From assembly GCA_965261695.1 (NCBI GenBank), contig OZ253474.1, forward strand, positions 3,038,001-3,102,000: DNA of 64,000 bases, given 5' to 3'. Shown piece after piece: positions 23,021 to 32,728 of this stretch. The DNA is from Bin5 sp965261695 (GTDB lineage Bacteria > Chloroflexota > Anaerolineae > Caldilineales > Caldilineaceae). The stretch's first letter is position 1. Every line of letters begins with the position of its first letter. Position numbers and translations under genes: made by a program. A model generated the notes under the pieces. That model did no database searches. It was not told the DNA's origin and worked only from the letters and a program-made list of their open reading frames with translations.

Positions 23021-24754
23021 ATGGAAAAGAGAGGGATTGCGTTGGCAGCCGGAATCCTTGCCCTGTTCGTAGCGGCGGCCTGTATGGCAATTCCAGAATA
23101 CGGACAAGCACCGGTCGCGGCGACAGTTACGTCACAGCCTGACACATTGTCAGATTCTGACGGACCTACGCCGCCGCCGACATCAGAACTGCCGGCAACC
23201 GCGGAGGCGGGAAGTTCAACCGAATCAGAAACATCGGCGCCATCGGGGGAGAATATCGCGCTTCTGGGAATCGGGCGCGCCTCTACATGGAGTGAGAACG
23301 CCTACCTGGCGGTTGACGGCGACTTGGACACGATGTGGAGTGCAGAGGAGTTGGCGTTTCAATGGCTTTCAGTGATTCTTGGTGACTCCTACCTGGTGAA
23401 TAGGATCCAGATGGTTGTCGCGCAGGCTCCTGCCGGTCCAACTACGCATGAAGTCTGGCTGGGGAATAGTTCCAACACGCGCGCCCTCTATAAACGGTTC
23501 ACCGACATCCCTACAGAGGATGGGCAAACTCTGGATGTTGTCATCGATCCTCCTCTCCCCGCAATTGACGTGCTGATCAATACGGTTGATAGTCCGAGTT
23601 GGGTGGCTTGGCGGGAGGTGAGGATATTTGGCTCTCCCTCCGCAGATTTTGGGGAAGAGAACGGGCCGCCCGAATTCAGGCTTGAAAGGATAGCGGCCGG
23701 ACTGGACTTGCCTGTACAGGTTACGCATGCGGGCGACGGCAGCGGGAGGCTATTCGTCGTCGAGCAAAGGGGACGCATTCGCATTATCAGAGATGGTGTT
23801 TTGGGCGACAGGCCCTTCCTGGATATTTCGGAGCAAGTCACTTGTTGTACTGAACAGGGATTGATCAATGTGGTATTTCCGCCCGACTATGCCGCCAAAC
23901 AGCATTTCTACGTGAGCTATACGGATCTCGAAGGCCATACCGTCATCAGCCGCTTCAGGACGGCATCCGATCCGGACCGAGCCGACGCGGAAAGCGAGGA
24001 AATAGTACTGAAAATCGAACAGCCACACCATTTTCACAATGGCGGGCGAATGGTTTTCGGTCCAAGAGACGGCTATCTATACCTTGGCAGCGGGGACGGC
24101 GGCAGCCCCTATGACAACGATCATGAAAAACGCGGACAGGGTACTGACACATTGCTGGGCAAGATTCTGCGCATCGATGTGGAATCTGACGTCAGGCCAT
24201 ACGCAATTCCGGCGGACAACCCATTTTTTGGGGTTGACGGTTATCGCGATGAGATCTGGGCGCTGGGGCTGCGCAATCCGTGGGGCTTTGCTTTTGACAG
24301 CGAGACCGGTGATTTCTACATTCCCGACGTGGGTAACTATGATCGGGAAGAGGTAAACTTCCAAGAGGCTGGAAGCCGTGGGGGCGAGAATTACGGATGG
24401 CGCAACATGGAGGGATCCAGATGTGTACATTTCTTGCCTCTGCCCTGCAGTCCGGAGGGTATGACCGGGCCGGTGGCAGAATACGACCATCTCAATGGAT
24501 GCGCGGTTGTCGGCGGTGTCGTCTATCGCGGGGATAGGATTCCGCAACTACAAAGCGCCTTCAATTATGCGGATTTCTGTCGGGGGCATGTTTGGAGACT
24601 GGAGCGTCCTGCCGGGAATGATACGGATGGGTGGCAGAGCAGAATATTGCTGAACGCTCGTGTGCCGATCAGCAGCGTCGGCGAGGACGAAGGGGGCAAT
24701 GTGTATGTTACCGGTTATCAGGACGGCGTCGTCGCCATGGTTAAGGAGAGATAG
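23021..24754 (+). CDS. Lipoprotein array copy 6: discoidin-like domain + PQQ-type sugar dehydrogenase
   Basis: 577 residues from the ATG at 23021, which has AGGGG about 8 bp upstream; the frame continues 14 codons further back. The lipoprotein signal MEKRGIALAAGILALFVAAAC gives lipobox Cys21. A Pro/Thr/Ser linker, discoidin-like domain and GSDH propeller follow. The motifs are FHNGGRMVFG, YLYLGSGDGG, LRNPWGFAFD and GGENYGW, so the catalytic-region pattern matches copies 1 and 2. It is the last member and is separated from copy 5 by 114 bp of unrelated DNA. The gap after it (24755-25025) shows no gene, only a promoter candidate at its end. Confidence 0.85.
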   Translation: MEKRGIALAAGILALFVAAACMAIPEYGQAPVAATVTSQPDTLSDSDGPTPPPTSELPATAEAGSSTESETSAPSGENIALLGIGRASTWSENAYLAVDGDLDTMWSAEELAFQWLSVILGDSYLVNRIQMVVAQAPAGPTTHEVWLGNSSNTRALYKRFTDIPTEDGQTLDVVIDPPLPAIDVLINTVDSPSWVAWREVRIFGSPSADFGEENGPPEFRLERIAAGLDLPVQVTHAGDGSGRLFVVEQRGRIRIIRDGVLGDRPFLDISEQVTCCTEQGLINVVFPPDYAAKQHFYVSYTDLEGHTVISRFRTASDPDRADAESEEIVLKIEQPHHFHNGGRMVFGPRDGYLYLGSGDGGSPYDNDHEKRGQGTDTLLGKILRIDVESDVRPYAIPADNPFFGVDGYRDEIWALGLRNPWGFAFDSETGDFYIPDVGNYDREEVNFQEAGSRGGENYGWRNMEGSRCVHFLPLPCSPEGMTGPVAEYDHLNGCAVVGGVVYRGDRIPQLQSAFNYADFCRGHVWRLERPAGNDTDGWQSRILLNARVPISSVGEDEGGNVYVTGYQDGVVAMVKER

Positions 24755-24990
24755 TTAGCAGATGAGGACTACAAATTTACTAAAGGAATAACCGTTACAT
24801 CCTGGTTCGTTCTCTCTGGGAAGCAGGTATTCTGCGTCAGGCGGCTATCATGCAGTGGCCATTCCTGGTGTCAATGCCACTGGGTTGGCGGACCGGTAAG
24901 CCGAGAGATACCATTTCTGGGGATTCGGCTCCACACCTCGCCGTGAACGCTGACCGCAGGTGGGCATGGCCGTGTCTCCTCTCTGAATCC

Positions 24991-25019
24991 TTGACTTCTT
25001 TCCCCCGCTCAATTATGTT
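24991..25019 (+). promoter_or_regulatory. Promoter candidate giving a leaderless histidine kinase mRNA
   Basis: TTGACT at 24991-24996, a 17-bp spacer and TATGTT at 25014-25019. Transcription would start about 7 bp later, at the ATG (25026) itself. No Shine-Dalgarno sequence precedes that ATG, which fits a leaderless message. Confidence 0.4.
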
Positions 25020-25025
25020 TCGATC

Positions 25026-26789
25026 ATGAATGTTCCAGCGCTGATGGCAACGTATCAGTTGCGTCAACGAGAATATCTGCTGCGCATTACACGGGCGATG
25101 ACCTCGCGGCTGGATCTGCCGAGCCTGTTGCGGCTGATTCTCGTGAGCGCCGCGGAGATGTTGGCCGCGCCGGCCGGGGTGATCGTCCTGGACGACGAAT
25201 CCATGGCCGTACCCCTGGCAGACGGACGCAGCATGGTAGAGGATGACGAACCCTTTCGCATCCGCGCGTCCTACGGCATTCCACCACAGCTTCTGCCGGC
25301 GTTTCGCCCCTTATTGAAGATCGCGTCCCTCTCCAATCCACTAACAGAAGATCAACCGATGGAACGGGAGACGAGCCATCCTCCGCTGCCCGGAGATTGG
25401 GAGACCGAGTGGCCATCCGGTGTGCCGATCTTCTCGCTGGGCGATCGCTATCAGCAGGATATGGAGCGCCGGGTACGAGAGGTAGAGGCCGCGCTGGGGA
25501 AGAAGCTGGGACAGGTGATCGGTCTGCCGCTGCTCTTCGAGGAGGATCTGCTCGGCGTGATCTACCTCTTTCGGGGCGACTCGGCCTTTTCTCCTCTGGA
25601 CTGGCAGTTTCTGCAAGGGTTCGCTGACCAGGCCGCCATCGCCGTGCGCAACGCGCGGCTCTATCAGCAGTTGACGACGGAGCGCAGTCGGCTGGCCATG
25701 ATTGTGCAGAACAGCGTCAATGGCATGATGATCCTTGCGCCCAATAAGCAGGTTGAAGTCATCAACCTGCCATTGTCTGTGATGATTGGGGTTACGCCTC
25801 AAGAGGCGATCGGTCAACCGTGCGACAAAGTATTGCCGCTGCTGAATCTGCACGGGGAAGATCTCTGTAGCGCTGATTACGATGTATTCTCCTTGCCCGA
25901 AGACGGCGCGCAATGTGAAGGTGACATTAACTTGCCGGACGGAGGGCACATCTCAGTCTCCGTAACATTCACGCCGATAAAAGATGAGCAGGACCGGCTG
26001 GTGAATATCATCGCCAACGTCTTGGACATCACACGTTTTCGCGAAGAGGAGGAGATGAAGTCCACCTTCACCTCGATCATCAGCCATGAGTTGAAGACAC
26101 CTGTGGCGTTGATCAAAGGCTATGCGCAAACCCTTGCCCGACCGGACGCGGCCTGGGATGCCGAGACGGCCCGGCAAAGTCTGGAGGTAATCGAGGAGGA
26201 AGCGGACCGGCTGGAGGCGCTGATCAACAATCTGCTGGATGTCAGCCGCATTCAGGCCGGCAGCCTGCGGCTGGAGCGCTCCGACGTACACGTGCGCCGG
26301 CTGCTAGAGCGAGTGGCGCAGGACTATCGCACGCAGACCGACGCGCACACGATCGAGTTGGATCTGCCCCTCGATCTGCCGGTCATTCATGGTGATGAAG
26401 AGCGCCTGCGCCAGGTCTTCACGAATCTGCTCAGCAATGCAATAAAATATTCGCCGGACGGCGGCGGCATCCGGATCGGCGGCTGGCAGGAGGATGCGAA
26501 GGATCAGGACAGAGCCGGACGACTGGTGCTCTACGTGGCGGACGAGGGGATCGGCATCCCGGCAAAAGATCTGCCCAGGATATTTGACCGGTATTACCGG
26601 GTGGATAGCGGTCTGCGCCGCCGCACGGCCGGCGTCGGTCTCGGTCTTTTTCTTATCAATGCTATCGTCGAAGCCCATCAGGGGGAGATCTGGGTGCATA
26701 GCGAAGCGAACAAAGGCACGACTGTCTTTGTGGCCCTGCCAGTGGAAGAACGGAGTGAATGTGGGTCAGGAAGACAAGAGAATGTCTGA
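25026..26789 (+). CDS. Sensor histidine kinase (GAF-PAS-HisKA-HATPase)
   Basis: 587 residues with no membrane segment, so a cytoplasmic sensor. A GAF-like domain (about 15-215, ending FADQAAIAVRNARLY) is followed by a PAS domain (about 225-335, starting MIVQNSVNGMMIL). The HisKA H-box is FTSIISHELKTP with the phospho-acceptor His354. The HATPase domain has the N-box RQVFTNLLSNAIKYSP, G1 VADEGIGIP, the F-box RIFDRYYR and G2 GVGLGLFLI. All catalytic boxes are intact. No response regulator is adjacent. Its last 8 bases overlap the first glycosyltransferase gene, which suggests that the kinase and the GT array share a transcript and possibly a stimulus. Confidence 0.93.
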   Translation: MNVPALMATYQLRQREYLLRITRAMTSRLDLPSLLRLILVSAAEMLAAPAGVIVLDDESMAVPLADGRSMVEDDEPFRIRASYGIPPQLLPAFRPLLKIASLSNPLTEDQPMERETSHPPLPGDWETEWPSGVPIFSLGDRYQQDMERRVREVEAALGKKLGQVIGLPLLFEEDLLGVIYLFRGDSAFSPLDWQFLQGFADQAAIAVRNARLYQQLTTERSRLAMIVQNSVNGMMILAPNKQVEVINLPLSVMIGVTPQEAIGQPCDKVLPLLNLHGEDLCSADYDVFSLPEDGAQCEGDINLPDGGHISVSVTFTPIKDEQDRLVNIIANVLDITRFREEEEMKSTFTSIISHELKTPVALIKGYAQTLARPDAAWDAETARQSLEVIEEEADRLEALINNLLDVSRIQAGSLRLERSDVHVRRLLERVAQDYRTQTDAHTIELDLPLDLPVIHGDEERLRQVFTNLLSNAIKYSPDGGGIRIGGWQEDAKDQDRAGRLVLYVADEGIGIPAKDLPRIFDRYYRVDSGLRRRTAGVGLGLFLINAIVEAHQGEIWVHSEANKGTTVFVALPVEERSECGSGRQENV

Positions 26790-28956
26790 AACGACATCTC
26801 GGTCGCAGCGATCAGCAGGCCTCGCCAACTTTACCAGAAGGGAACGCCTCCATCTCAACCTGGTGGCAGCGGGAATCTTGCTCGCATTGGCGCTGGCCAT
26901 TGTCGTTCTGCGTTTGCAGCGCTTACACGAAATACCGCCGGGTCTCGCTTTCGACGAAGGAGTGGATGGCGTGCTGGCCCTTGAGGTTCTGCGAGGGGAC
27001 CATGCTGTTTTTTTCCCTGAATACGACTATGGACGCGATCCGTTCGCCATCTATGTATTAGCCCTGTCCACCGCCTTATTGGGTCGAACGTTGCTGGCCA
27101 TGCACTTGCCTACCGCGCTGGGCAGCGCCGGCTTGGTTCTTGTTGTCTTCTGGTTGGGGAGGCTCCTGTTTGGGCAAGATGAGAAGGGCCGGGCCACCTC
27201 CTGGAGGGGTCTGTTTGTCGGCGGCGTCAGCGCCGGTCTGATGGCGGTCTCTGTGGCACAGACGCACATGGCGCGCGCGTCGTATAACAAAGTAACCTTC
27301 ATGCCAATGCTGCTTGTTCTATGCCTGGGTCTGCTATGGCAGGGGTGGGGGCAGAGGAGTTGGCGGCGAGTCGCGCTGGCCGGGATATGCGCCGGGCTGC
27401 TGCCGTACACCTATAAGGCTGCGTGGTTCACGCCCTTCTTGTTTCTGCTCTTCGGTCTGACTTTTCTGCTGCCCTTTGGCCCTGCCGCCAAGCAAAGAGT
27501 TCGGAAGGAGATGCCGTGGATAGCTGCCTTTGTGGGCGTGACCGGGCTGGTGGCCGCGCCGTTCCTCGTCAACTTTGCTCTGCATTCTGACCAATATTCC
27601 TTGCGAACCAGCGGCATATTCCTTTTCAATCCAATGCATAGCCAGGGGAATCCTCTGGCAGCCCTACTGGAGAACGTTTGGATCTACTTTCTGGCCTTTG
27701 GATTTCGCGGCAACCAGAGCGTGTTTTACAACGTCCCCGGAGTACCCATGCTGAACCTGGTGGAGACGTTTTTCTTCTGGCTTGGTGTGGGAGTGGCTGC
27801 ATGGCGCTGGCCAAGGATGCCCGCCTACCGGCTTTTGCTTCTCTGGCTGGGCGTGTTGCTCCTGCCGGCAGTCCTGTCGGAGGCCGAGGGAGCGTGGCCC
27901 AACCCCCATCGTATGAATGGCGCGGCGCCGGCTGTCTATCTTCTCATAGCGGTCGGCATGTGGGAGGCGTTTCGATTCCTGCGGGAGCGGTACTTTCGAA
28001 AAAGTGAGATCAGATCTGGCATTGTGATGGGGGCGGCAATAGGTTGCTTGCTTCTGGTTCAGGGGATAAACGCCCACCGTACCTATTTCCATAGGTGGGC
28101 AACCCTGCCCGAGCTCCACAGAGCGTTTGAGGTTCCGTGGTTAAATCTGGCCCGCGTGCTGAACGCGCAGCCGTCCTCAACGGACGTGGTGTACGTCATC
28201 CCCAATTTTCAGCACCGTTATAGTTTTGACTATCTGTATCAGGGCGCTGCACCTGCCCTCTTGGTTCATACCGCCATGCCCGACCTGGCTAAAGCGGTCG
28301 AATCCATGTTGGCGAGTCTCGAACATGTATCAACGGTGCGAGTTGTAGAGTGGAGAGACCACGCGGCCTGGATTGGTCAGGATATGGGACGCTTGGCAGT
28401 TCTTTTCAGCAAGTATGGACTTTATCAAAACCTTGACGAGTACCCTGATTTTCGTTTCCACAATTACACCGATATTTCCCTGGATCGCCCCTGGACATTC
28501 TATGAACAACTGGAGCCTCTGACAGTCGACTATGATGGAGGTATTGCGCTCCAAGGGCTTGCCCTGGGCCAGGGCGTGGAACAGTTGACAACCCGGCAGC
28601 TGCTCAACCTGGAGCGGGGTCGACCGTTGTGGATGACTTTGCAGTGGGAAACGGTCTCTGAGATGGATGTGGACTATGCCATATCCCTGCGCCTATACAA
28701 TGCTGAGGGTCAAAAGAGCTTTCAAGAGGATAGCGTCCTGAAGAGTTCCCACGTCTTTCCTACGAGCGATTGGACGGGAGATGAGCCGGTTGAGACTGTG
28801 GCGCTGCTAAATGTGCCGACGGATCTCCCGGCGGGCGAGTATGAACTTCGGATGGTCGTTTACGATTTTGAGACGCTGACGCCGACAGTGGAGACAGGTG
28901 TGTGGGAGCCGGAGGTAACTTTGGCGCGTCTGCGGCTGGCGGATGTTGAGCCGTAG
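26782..28956 (+). CDS. GT array copy 1: PMT/GT39-like membrane glycosyltransferase
   Basis: 724 residues from the ATG at 26782, which reproduces the MSE/MSD start shared by copies 3-5; a longer frame upstream overlaps the kinase and is not conserved. TM1 is about residues 26-44, followed by the first external loop with Asp58-Glu59 (LAFDEGVDG), the catalytic DE motif of GT-C enzymes. About ten further hydrophobic helices run to residue 430. A soluble C-terminal region (430-724) with conserved RPWTFYEQLEPL and TVDYDGGIAL ends in a beta-sandwich-like domain. Such proteins move a sugar from a polyprenyl-phosphate donor to a glycan, lipid or protein outside the membrane; the acceptor is unknown. 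Confidence 0.85.
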   Translation: MSETTSRSQRSAGLANFTRRERLHLNLVAAGILLALALAIVVLRLQRLHEIPPGLAFDEGVDGVLALEVLRGDHAVFFPEYDYGRDPFAIYVLALSTALLGRTLLAMHLPTALGSAGLVLVVFWLGRLLFGQDEKGRATSWRGLFVGGVSAGLMAVSVAQTHMARASYNKVTFMPMLLVLCLGLLWQGWGQRSWRRVALAGICAGLLPYTYKAAWFTPFLFLLFGLTFLLPFGPAAKQRVRKEMPWIAAFVGVTGLVAAPFLVNFALHSDQYSLRTSGIFLFNPMHSQGNPLAALLENVWIYFLAFGFRGNQSVFYNVPGVPMLNLVETFFFWLGVGVAAWRWPRMPAYRLLLLWLGVLLLPAVLSEAEGAWPNPHRMNGAAPAVYLLIAVGMWEAFRFLRERYFRKSEIRSGIVMGAAIGCLLLVQGINAHRTYFHRWATLPELHRAFEVPWLNLARVLNAQPSSTDVVYVIPNFQHRYSFDYLYQGAAPALLVHTAMPDLAKAVESMLASLEHVSTVRVVEWRDHAAWIGQDMGRLAVLFSKYGLYQNLDEYPDFRFHNYTDISLDRPWTFYEQLEPLTVDYDGGIALQGLALGQGVEQLTTRQLLNLERGRPLWMTLQWETVSEMDVDYAISLRLYNAEGQKSFQEDSVLKSSHVFPTSDWTGDEPVETVALLNVPTDLPAGEYELRMVVYDFETLTPTVETGVWEPEVTLARLRLADVEP

Positions 28957-29042
28957 GGACGGCTTCCCTCAGGCGTTGACCAGGAGGGATGCTGTAAGTA
29001 ACAACGGTCGAGAAGAGGGAAAGTGCGCTAAAGGTCAAGTGT

Positions 29043-31196
29043 GTGACTAACAGAGTGTTTTCGGCAGGACGTCCGGTCAGTACAGAGAAGGACAGAAGTC
29101 TCCTTCTAACCCTTGTTACGGGAGGAGTCGTATTCGCACTGGCATTGACAGCCGCAGTGCTGCGCCTGTATCGTCTGTCCGAAGTGCCTCCTGGAATCTA
29201 TCTTACTGAGGGGATTCATGGGGTGAATGCTCTCCAGGTGCTGCAAGGGGAGCATGCAGTTTTTTTCCCTGATGACTATGGACGCGCAGGTATGATCATC
29301 TATGCGGTGGCGCTGACCATCTCAGTCATGGGGCCCACGATGCTGGCCGTACGTTTGCCGGCGGCGTTGGCCAGCACGGGGGCGGTTGTCGCGGTCTTGT
29401 GGTTGGGGAAGACTCTCTTTGGACGGGATGAAAGCGGACGCAGCACGCCATGGCGCGGGCTGTTGATAGGCGGGGTCAGCGCTGGACTGCTGGCCGTTTC
29501 GGTTGCGCAGACGGTTCTTGGGCGCACGGCGTTCAGGGGGAATTTCCTGCCGCTGCTGCTTTGTCTCTGCCTGGCGCTGCTCTGGCGCGGATGGAGGGAG
29601 CGGAGCCGGTGGGGGGTTGTATTGGCGGGTGTGTGCGCCGGGCTGCTGCCATACACCTACACGCCGTCGCGCTTCACGCCGTTCCTCTTTCTGCTCTTCG
29701 GTCTGAGTTTTCTGCTACCTCCTGGCTCATTGACCAGGGAGAAGGTGCGTGCTGAGTTGCCATGGGTTGGCCTGTTTCTGGGGGTGACGGGGCTTGTCGC
29801 TGCACCCATACTCATCCACTTTGCTCTGCACCCCGAGCATTTTTTTATGCGTAGTAACCATCTCCTGGTTCTCCGGCCCGACCAGGGTCTGGGAGCCTCC
29901 CTGGTCGCGTTGGCAAGAAACGCGTGGGATCATATGCTGTCCTTTGGTTTTCGCGGCGACCCGAACTTGCGGCACAATTTTCCCGGGCAGCCCATGTTGA
30001 ACCCATTTGAAGCGTTCTTTTTCTGGCTCGGTGTTGGGATGGCGCTGCTGCGGTGGAACAGCCGGCCGGCCTATCGTCTGCTACTTTTCTGGCTGGGGAT
30101 ACTATTATTGCCCGCGATGTTGTCGAGAGATCAAGTCGTTCCCCACTTTCTGCGCATGATCGGCGCGGCGCCGGCCGTCTATCTGCTGACAGGCGTCGGC
30201 TTGTGGGAAGCGTTCAGATTTCTGAGGGAGCGCTATTTCCGGGAAAGCGGGAGCAGGTCTGCCGTACTGGTAGTGGCTGTAGCCAGCGGTCTGATATTGG
30301 TGCAGGGTGTTATGACCTATCGCACCTACTTTGAAAGGTGGGTAGCGGTTCCCGAACTTGCTGATGCTTATGACCTGGAGTGGATAGAATTGGCCCGCGT
30401 TCTGAACGGGCTGCCGTCCAGCGCTGATACTGCCTACCTGGTCCCTACTTTCCATAGCCCTTACAGTTTTGAATACCTGTATCAGGGCGAGTCGCCGGCG
30501 CATCTTTTGCATCCGGCCGCGCCCGGTTTGGCGCAGGAGATCGAATCAGCACTGAGGGCCATGGAGAGCGTATCCACTGCAAAGGTTGTGAAATGGAAGT
30601 CCGGCGTTGCCGGGGTTGGGGAGGATACCGGGCGCTTTGGCTTCCTTCTCAGCAAGTATGGGCGCTATCAGGACAGCGAGGAGTATTCCGACTTTCACAT
30701 CCACATCTACACCGACATCTCTTTGGAGCGCCCCTGGACATTCTATGAATTTCTGGAACCGCTGACCGTGGACTACGATGGCGGCATCGCGCTCCGGGGT
30801 CTTGCTCTTGGGCAGGGTGAGGATCAGCTGTCTTCCCAGCAGGCGCTCGAACTGGGGAGGGAGCGCCCACTGTGGATGGCCCTGCGATGGCAGATTACGT
30901 CAGGGCTGGATATCGATTATGCGATATCGCTGCGTCTGCACGATGCTGCGGGCGAAAGGGTATTTCAGGAGGACGCAGTCCTTTGGAACCCAGTTCATAG
31001 GCCCACGAGCAGCTGGTCGGAGGAGGAACCGGTCGACACGATGGCGCTTCTTAAAATTCCGGCAGAACTCTCCGCGGGCGAGTATGAGCTGCGGATGGTG
31101 GTATATGACTTTGAGACGCTGGTACCGACTGTCGAGATAGGAGTGTGGGAGCCGGAGGTGACCCTGGCGCGCCTGCGGCTGGCCGAAATTCAGTGA
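29043..31196 (+). CDS. GT array copy 2: PMT/GT39-like protein with altered catalytic motif
   Basis: 717 residues, same architecture as copy 1: TM1, first loop, about ten more hydrophobic helices, and a C-terminal soluble domain with RPWTFYEFLEPL, TVDYDGGIAL and ALGQGEDQLSS. The first-loop motif reads YLTEGIHG, so the Asp of the DE pair is Thr55 (codon ACT) while Glu56 stays. In GT-C enzymes this Asp is thought to act as the base, so the protein may be inactive or work as a partner of another copy. The GTG start at 29043 is the best available; it lacks the MSE N-terminus of its siblings. 86 bp separate it from copy 1. Confidence 0.83.
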   Translation: MTNRVFSAGRPVSTEKDRSLLLTLVTGGVVFALALTAAVLRLYRLSEVPPGIYLTEGIHGVNALQVLQGEHAVFFPDDYGRAGMIIYAVALTISVMGPTMLAVRLPAALASTGAVVAVLWLGKTLFGRDESGRSTPWRGLLIGGVSAGLLAVSVAQTVLGRTAFRGNFLPLLLCLCLALLWRGWRERSRWGVVLAGVCAGLLPYTYTPSRFTPFLFLLFGLSFLLPPGSLTREKVRAELPWVGLFLGVTGLVAAPILIHFALHPEHFFMRSNHLLVLRPDQGLGASLVALARNAWDHMLSFGFRGDPNLRHNFPGQPMLNPFEAFFFWLGVGMALLRWNSRPAYRLLLFWLGILLLPAMLSRDQVVPHFLRMIGAAPAVYLLTGVGLWEAFRFLRERYFRESGSRSAVLVVAVASGLILVQGVMTYRTYFERWVAVPELADAYDLEWIELARVLNGLPSSADTAYLVPTFHSPYSFEYLYQGESPAHLLHPAAPGLAQEIESALRAMESVSTAKVVKWKSGVAGVGEDTGRFGFLLSKYGRYQDSEEYSDFHIHIYTDISLERPWTFYEFLEPLTVDYDGGIALRGLALGQGEDQLSSQQALELGRERPLWMALRWQITSGLDIDYAISLRLHDAAGERVFQEDAVLWNPVHRPTSSWSEEEPVDTMALLKIPAELSAGEYELRMVVYDFETLVPTVEIGVWEPEVTLARLRLAEIQ

Positions 31197-32728
31197 TGGG
31201 AGGGACCTCACCCCCACGATCCAACCGTCTGCGGATTATTTCCGCACAGACAAAACGGGGAGCGGACTGTGGGAAAGTAGGATATGTCTGAAAAAGCGTA
31301 TTCTGTGCAACGTTCAGTCAGAGTTGGCAAGTTCACATTGGATGAGCGTCTCTGCCTCAAATTGGTGGCAGTTGCGATCACTGTCGCGCTGGCCCTGGCA
31401 GTGATAATGCTGCGTTTTCAACGCCTGGATGAACTCCCGCCCGGTCTCTTTTCTGATGAAGCCAGGAACGGAGTGGGGGCGCTTCGCGTGCTGCAAGGTG
31501 AACACGCTATTTTCTTCCCAAATATCGGCGATGGCCGCGAACCATCGGTTGTGTACGCGCTGGCCATGTCCACGTTACTGTTTGGGCGTACGCTGCTGGC
31601 TACGCGTTTGCCCACAGCTCTTGGCAGCGCAGCCATGGTCTTTGCCACCTTTTGGATCGGGCGATTGTTCTTTGGGCGAGATGAAGAGAGTGGACGGGCT
31701 ACCCCGTGGCGCGGCCTGTTGATCGGTGGTATCGGCGCCGGCCTCATGGCGGTTTCCATTAGCCACACGATACTGGGGCGTACAGCCTACAGCAAAGCCA
31801 CCTTAATGCCCCCTCTGCTTTGCCTGAGTCTTGGCCTGCTCTGGTGGGGCTGGAAAGAGCGAAGTTGGTGGCGGATAGGACTGGCCGGCGCATGCACAGG
31901 GCTGTTGCCGTACACATATATGTCAGCGCGTATCGTACCCTTTCTAATTGTCTTATTTGGGTTGAGCTTTCTCTTGCCCCTGCGCTCAGTCTCTTGGGGA
32001 AAAGTGCGGGCGGAGTTGCCGTGGGCAGCGGCCTTTGTGGGCGTGGCCGGGCTGGTGTCTGCGCCGCTGCTTGTTTACTTTGCTCTGCACCCCGAACATT
32101 TTTTTTTGCGAAGCCAGAACCTGTGGGTATTCGATCCTGCGCGCAGTCAGGGGAACCCGTTGGGGATCTTCTTTCTCAACGTCTGGGAGCATCTGTTGGC
32201 CCTGGGCTTTCGCGGCGATCCGCATCCGCGCGCCAACTACGCCGGTCAGCCTATACTGAACCCTTGGCAAGCCTTCTTCTTTGGGCTGGGCGCGGTGATG
32301 ACAGTATTGCGCTGGCGGCGGTCCACCTACCGTCTTCTGCTTCTCTGGTTGACGATCATGATAGTGCCGTCACTTCTGGCCAGGAGCTACGCGTCCCCCA
32401 CAAACATTCGCATGATCGGCACTGCGCCGGCGATCTATCTGTTGGCGGGTGTCGGCGTGTGGGAGGCGTTCCGATTTTTACGAGAGCGTTTTTCTCACAA
32501 AAACGAGACCTGGACGGCCACTGTTGTCGGGGTCGTGATCACTGCCTTGATTTTGGTGCAGGGTGTTGGTACCTATCGCACCTACTTCCAGAAATGGGCG
32601 GTCGAATACGACCTCTATGACATTTACGATGAGGATTGGGTAGATCTGGCTGCAGCGATGAACGCGCAACCTGCCACCGCAGGTACGGTTTACCTGATAC
32701 CCGCTATTCATAGAGTTTTATATAATTA

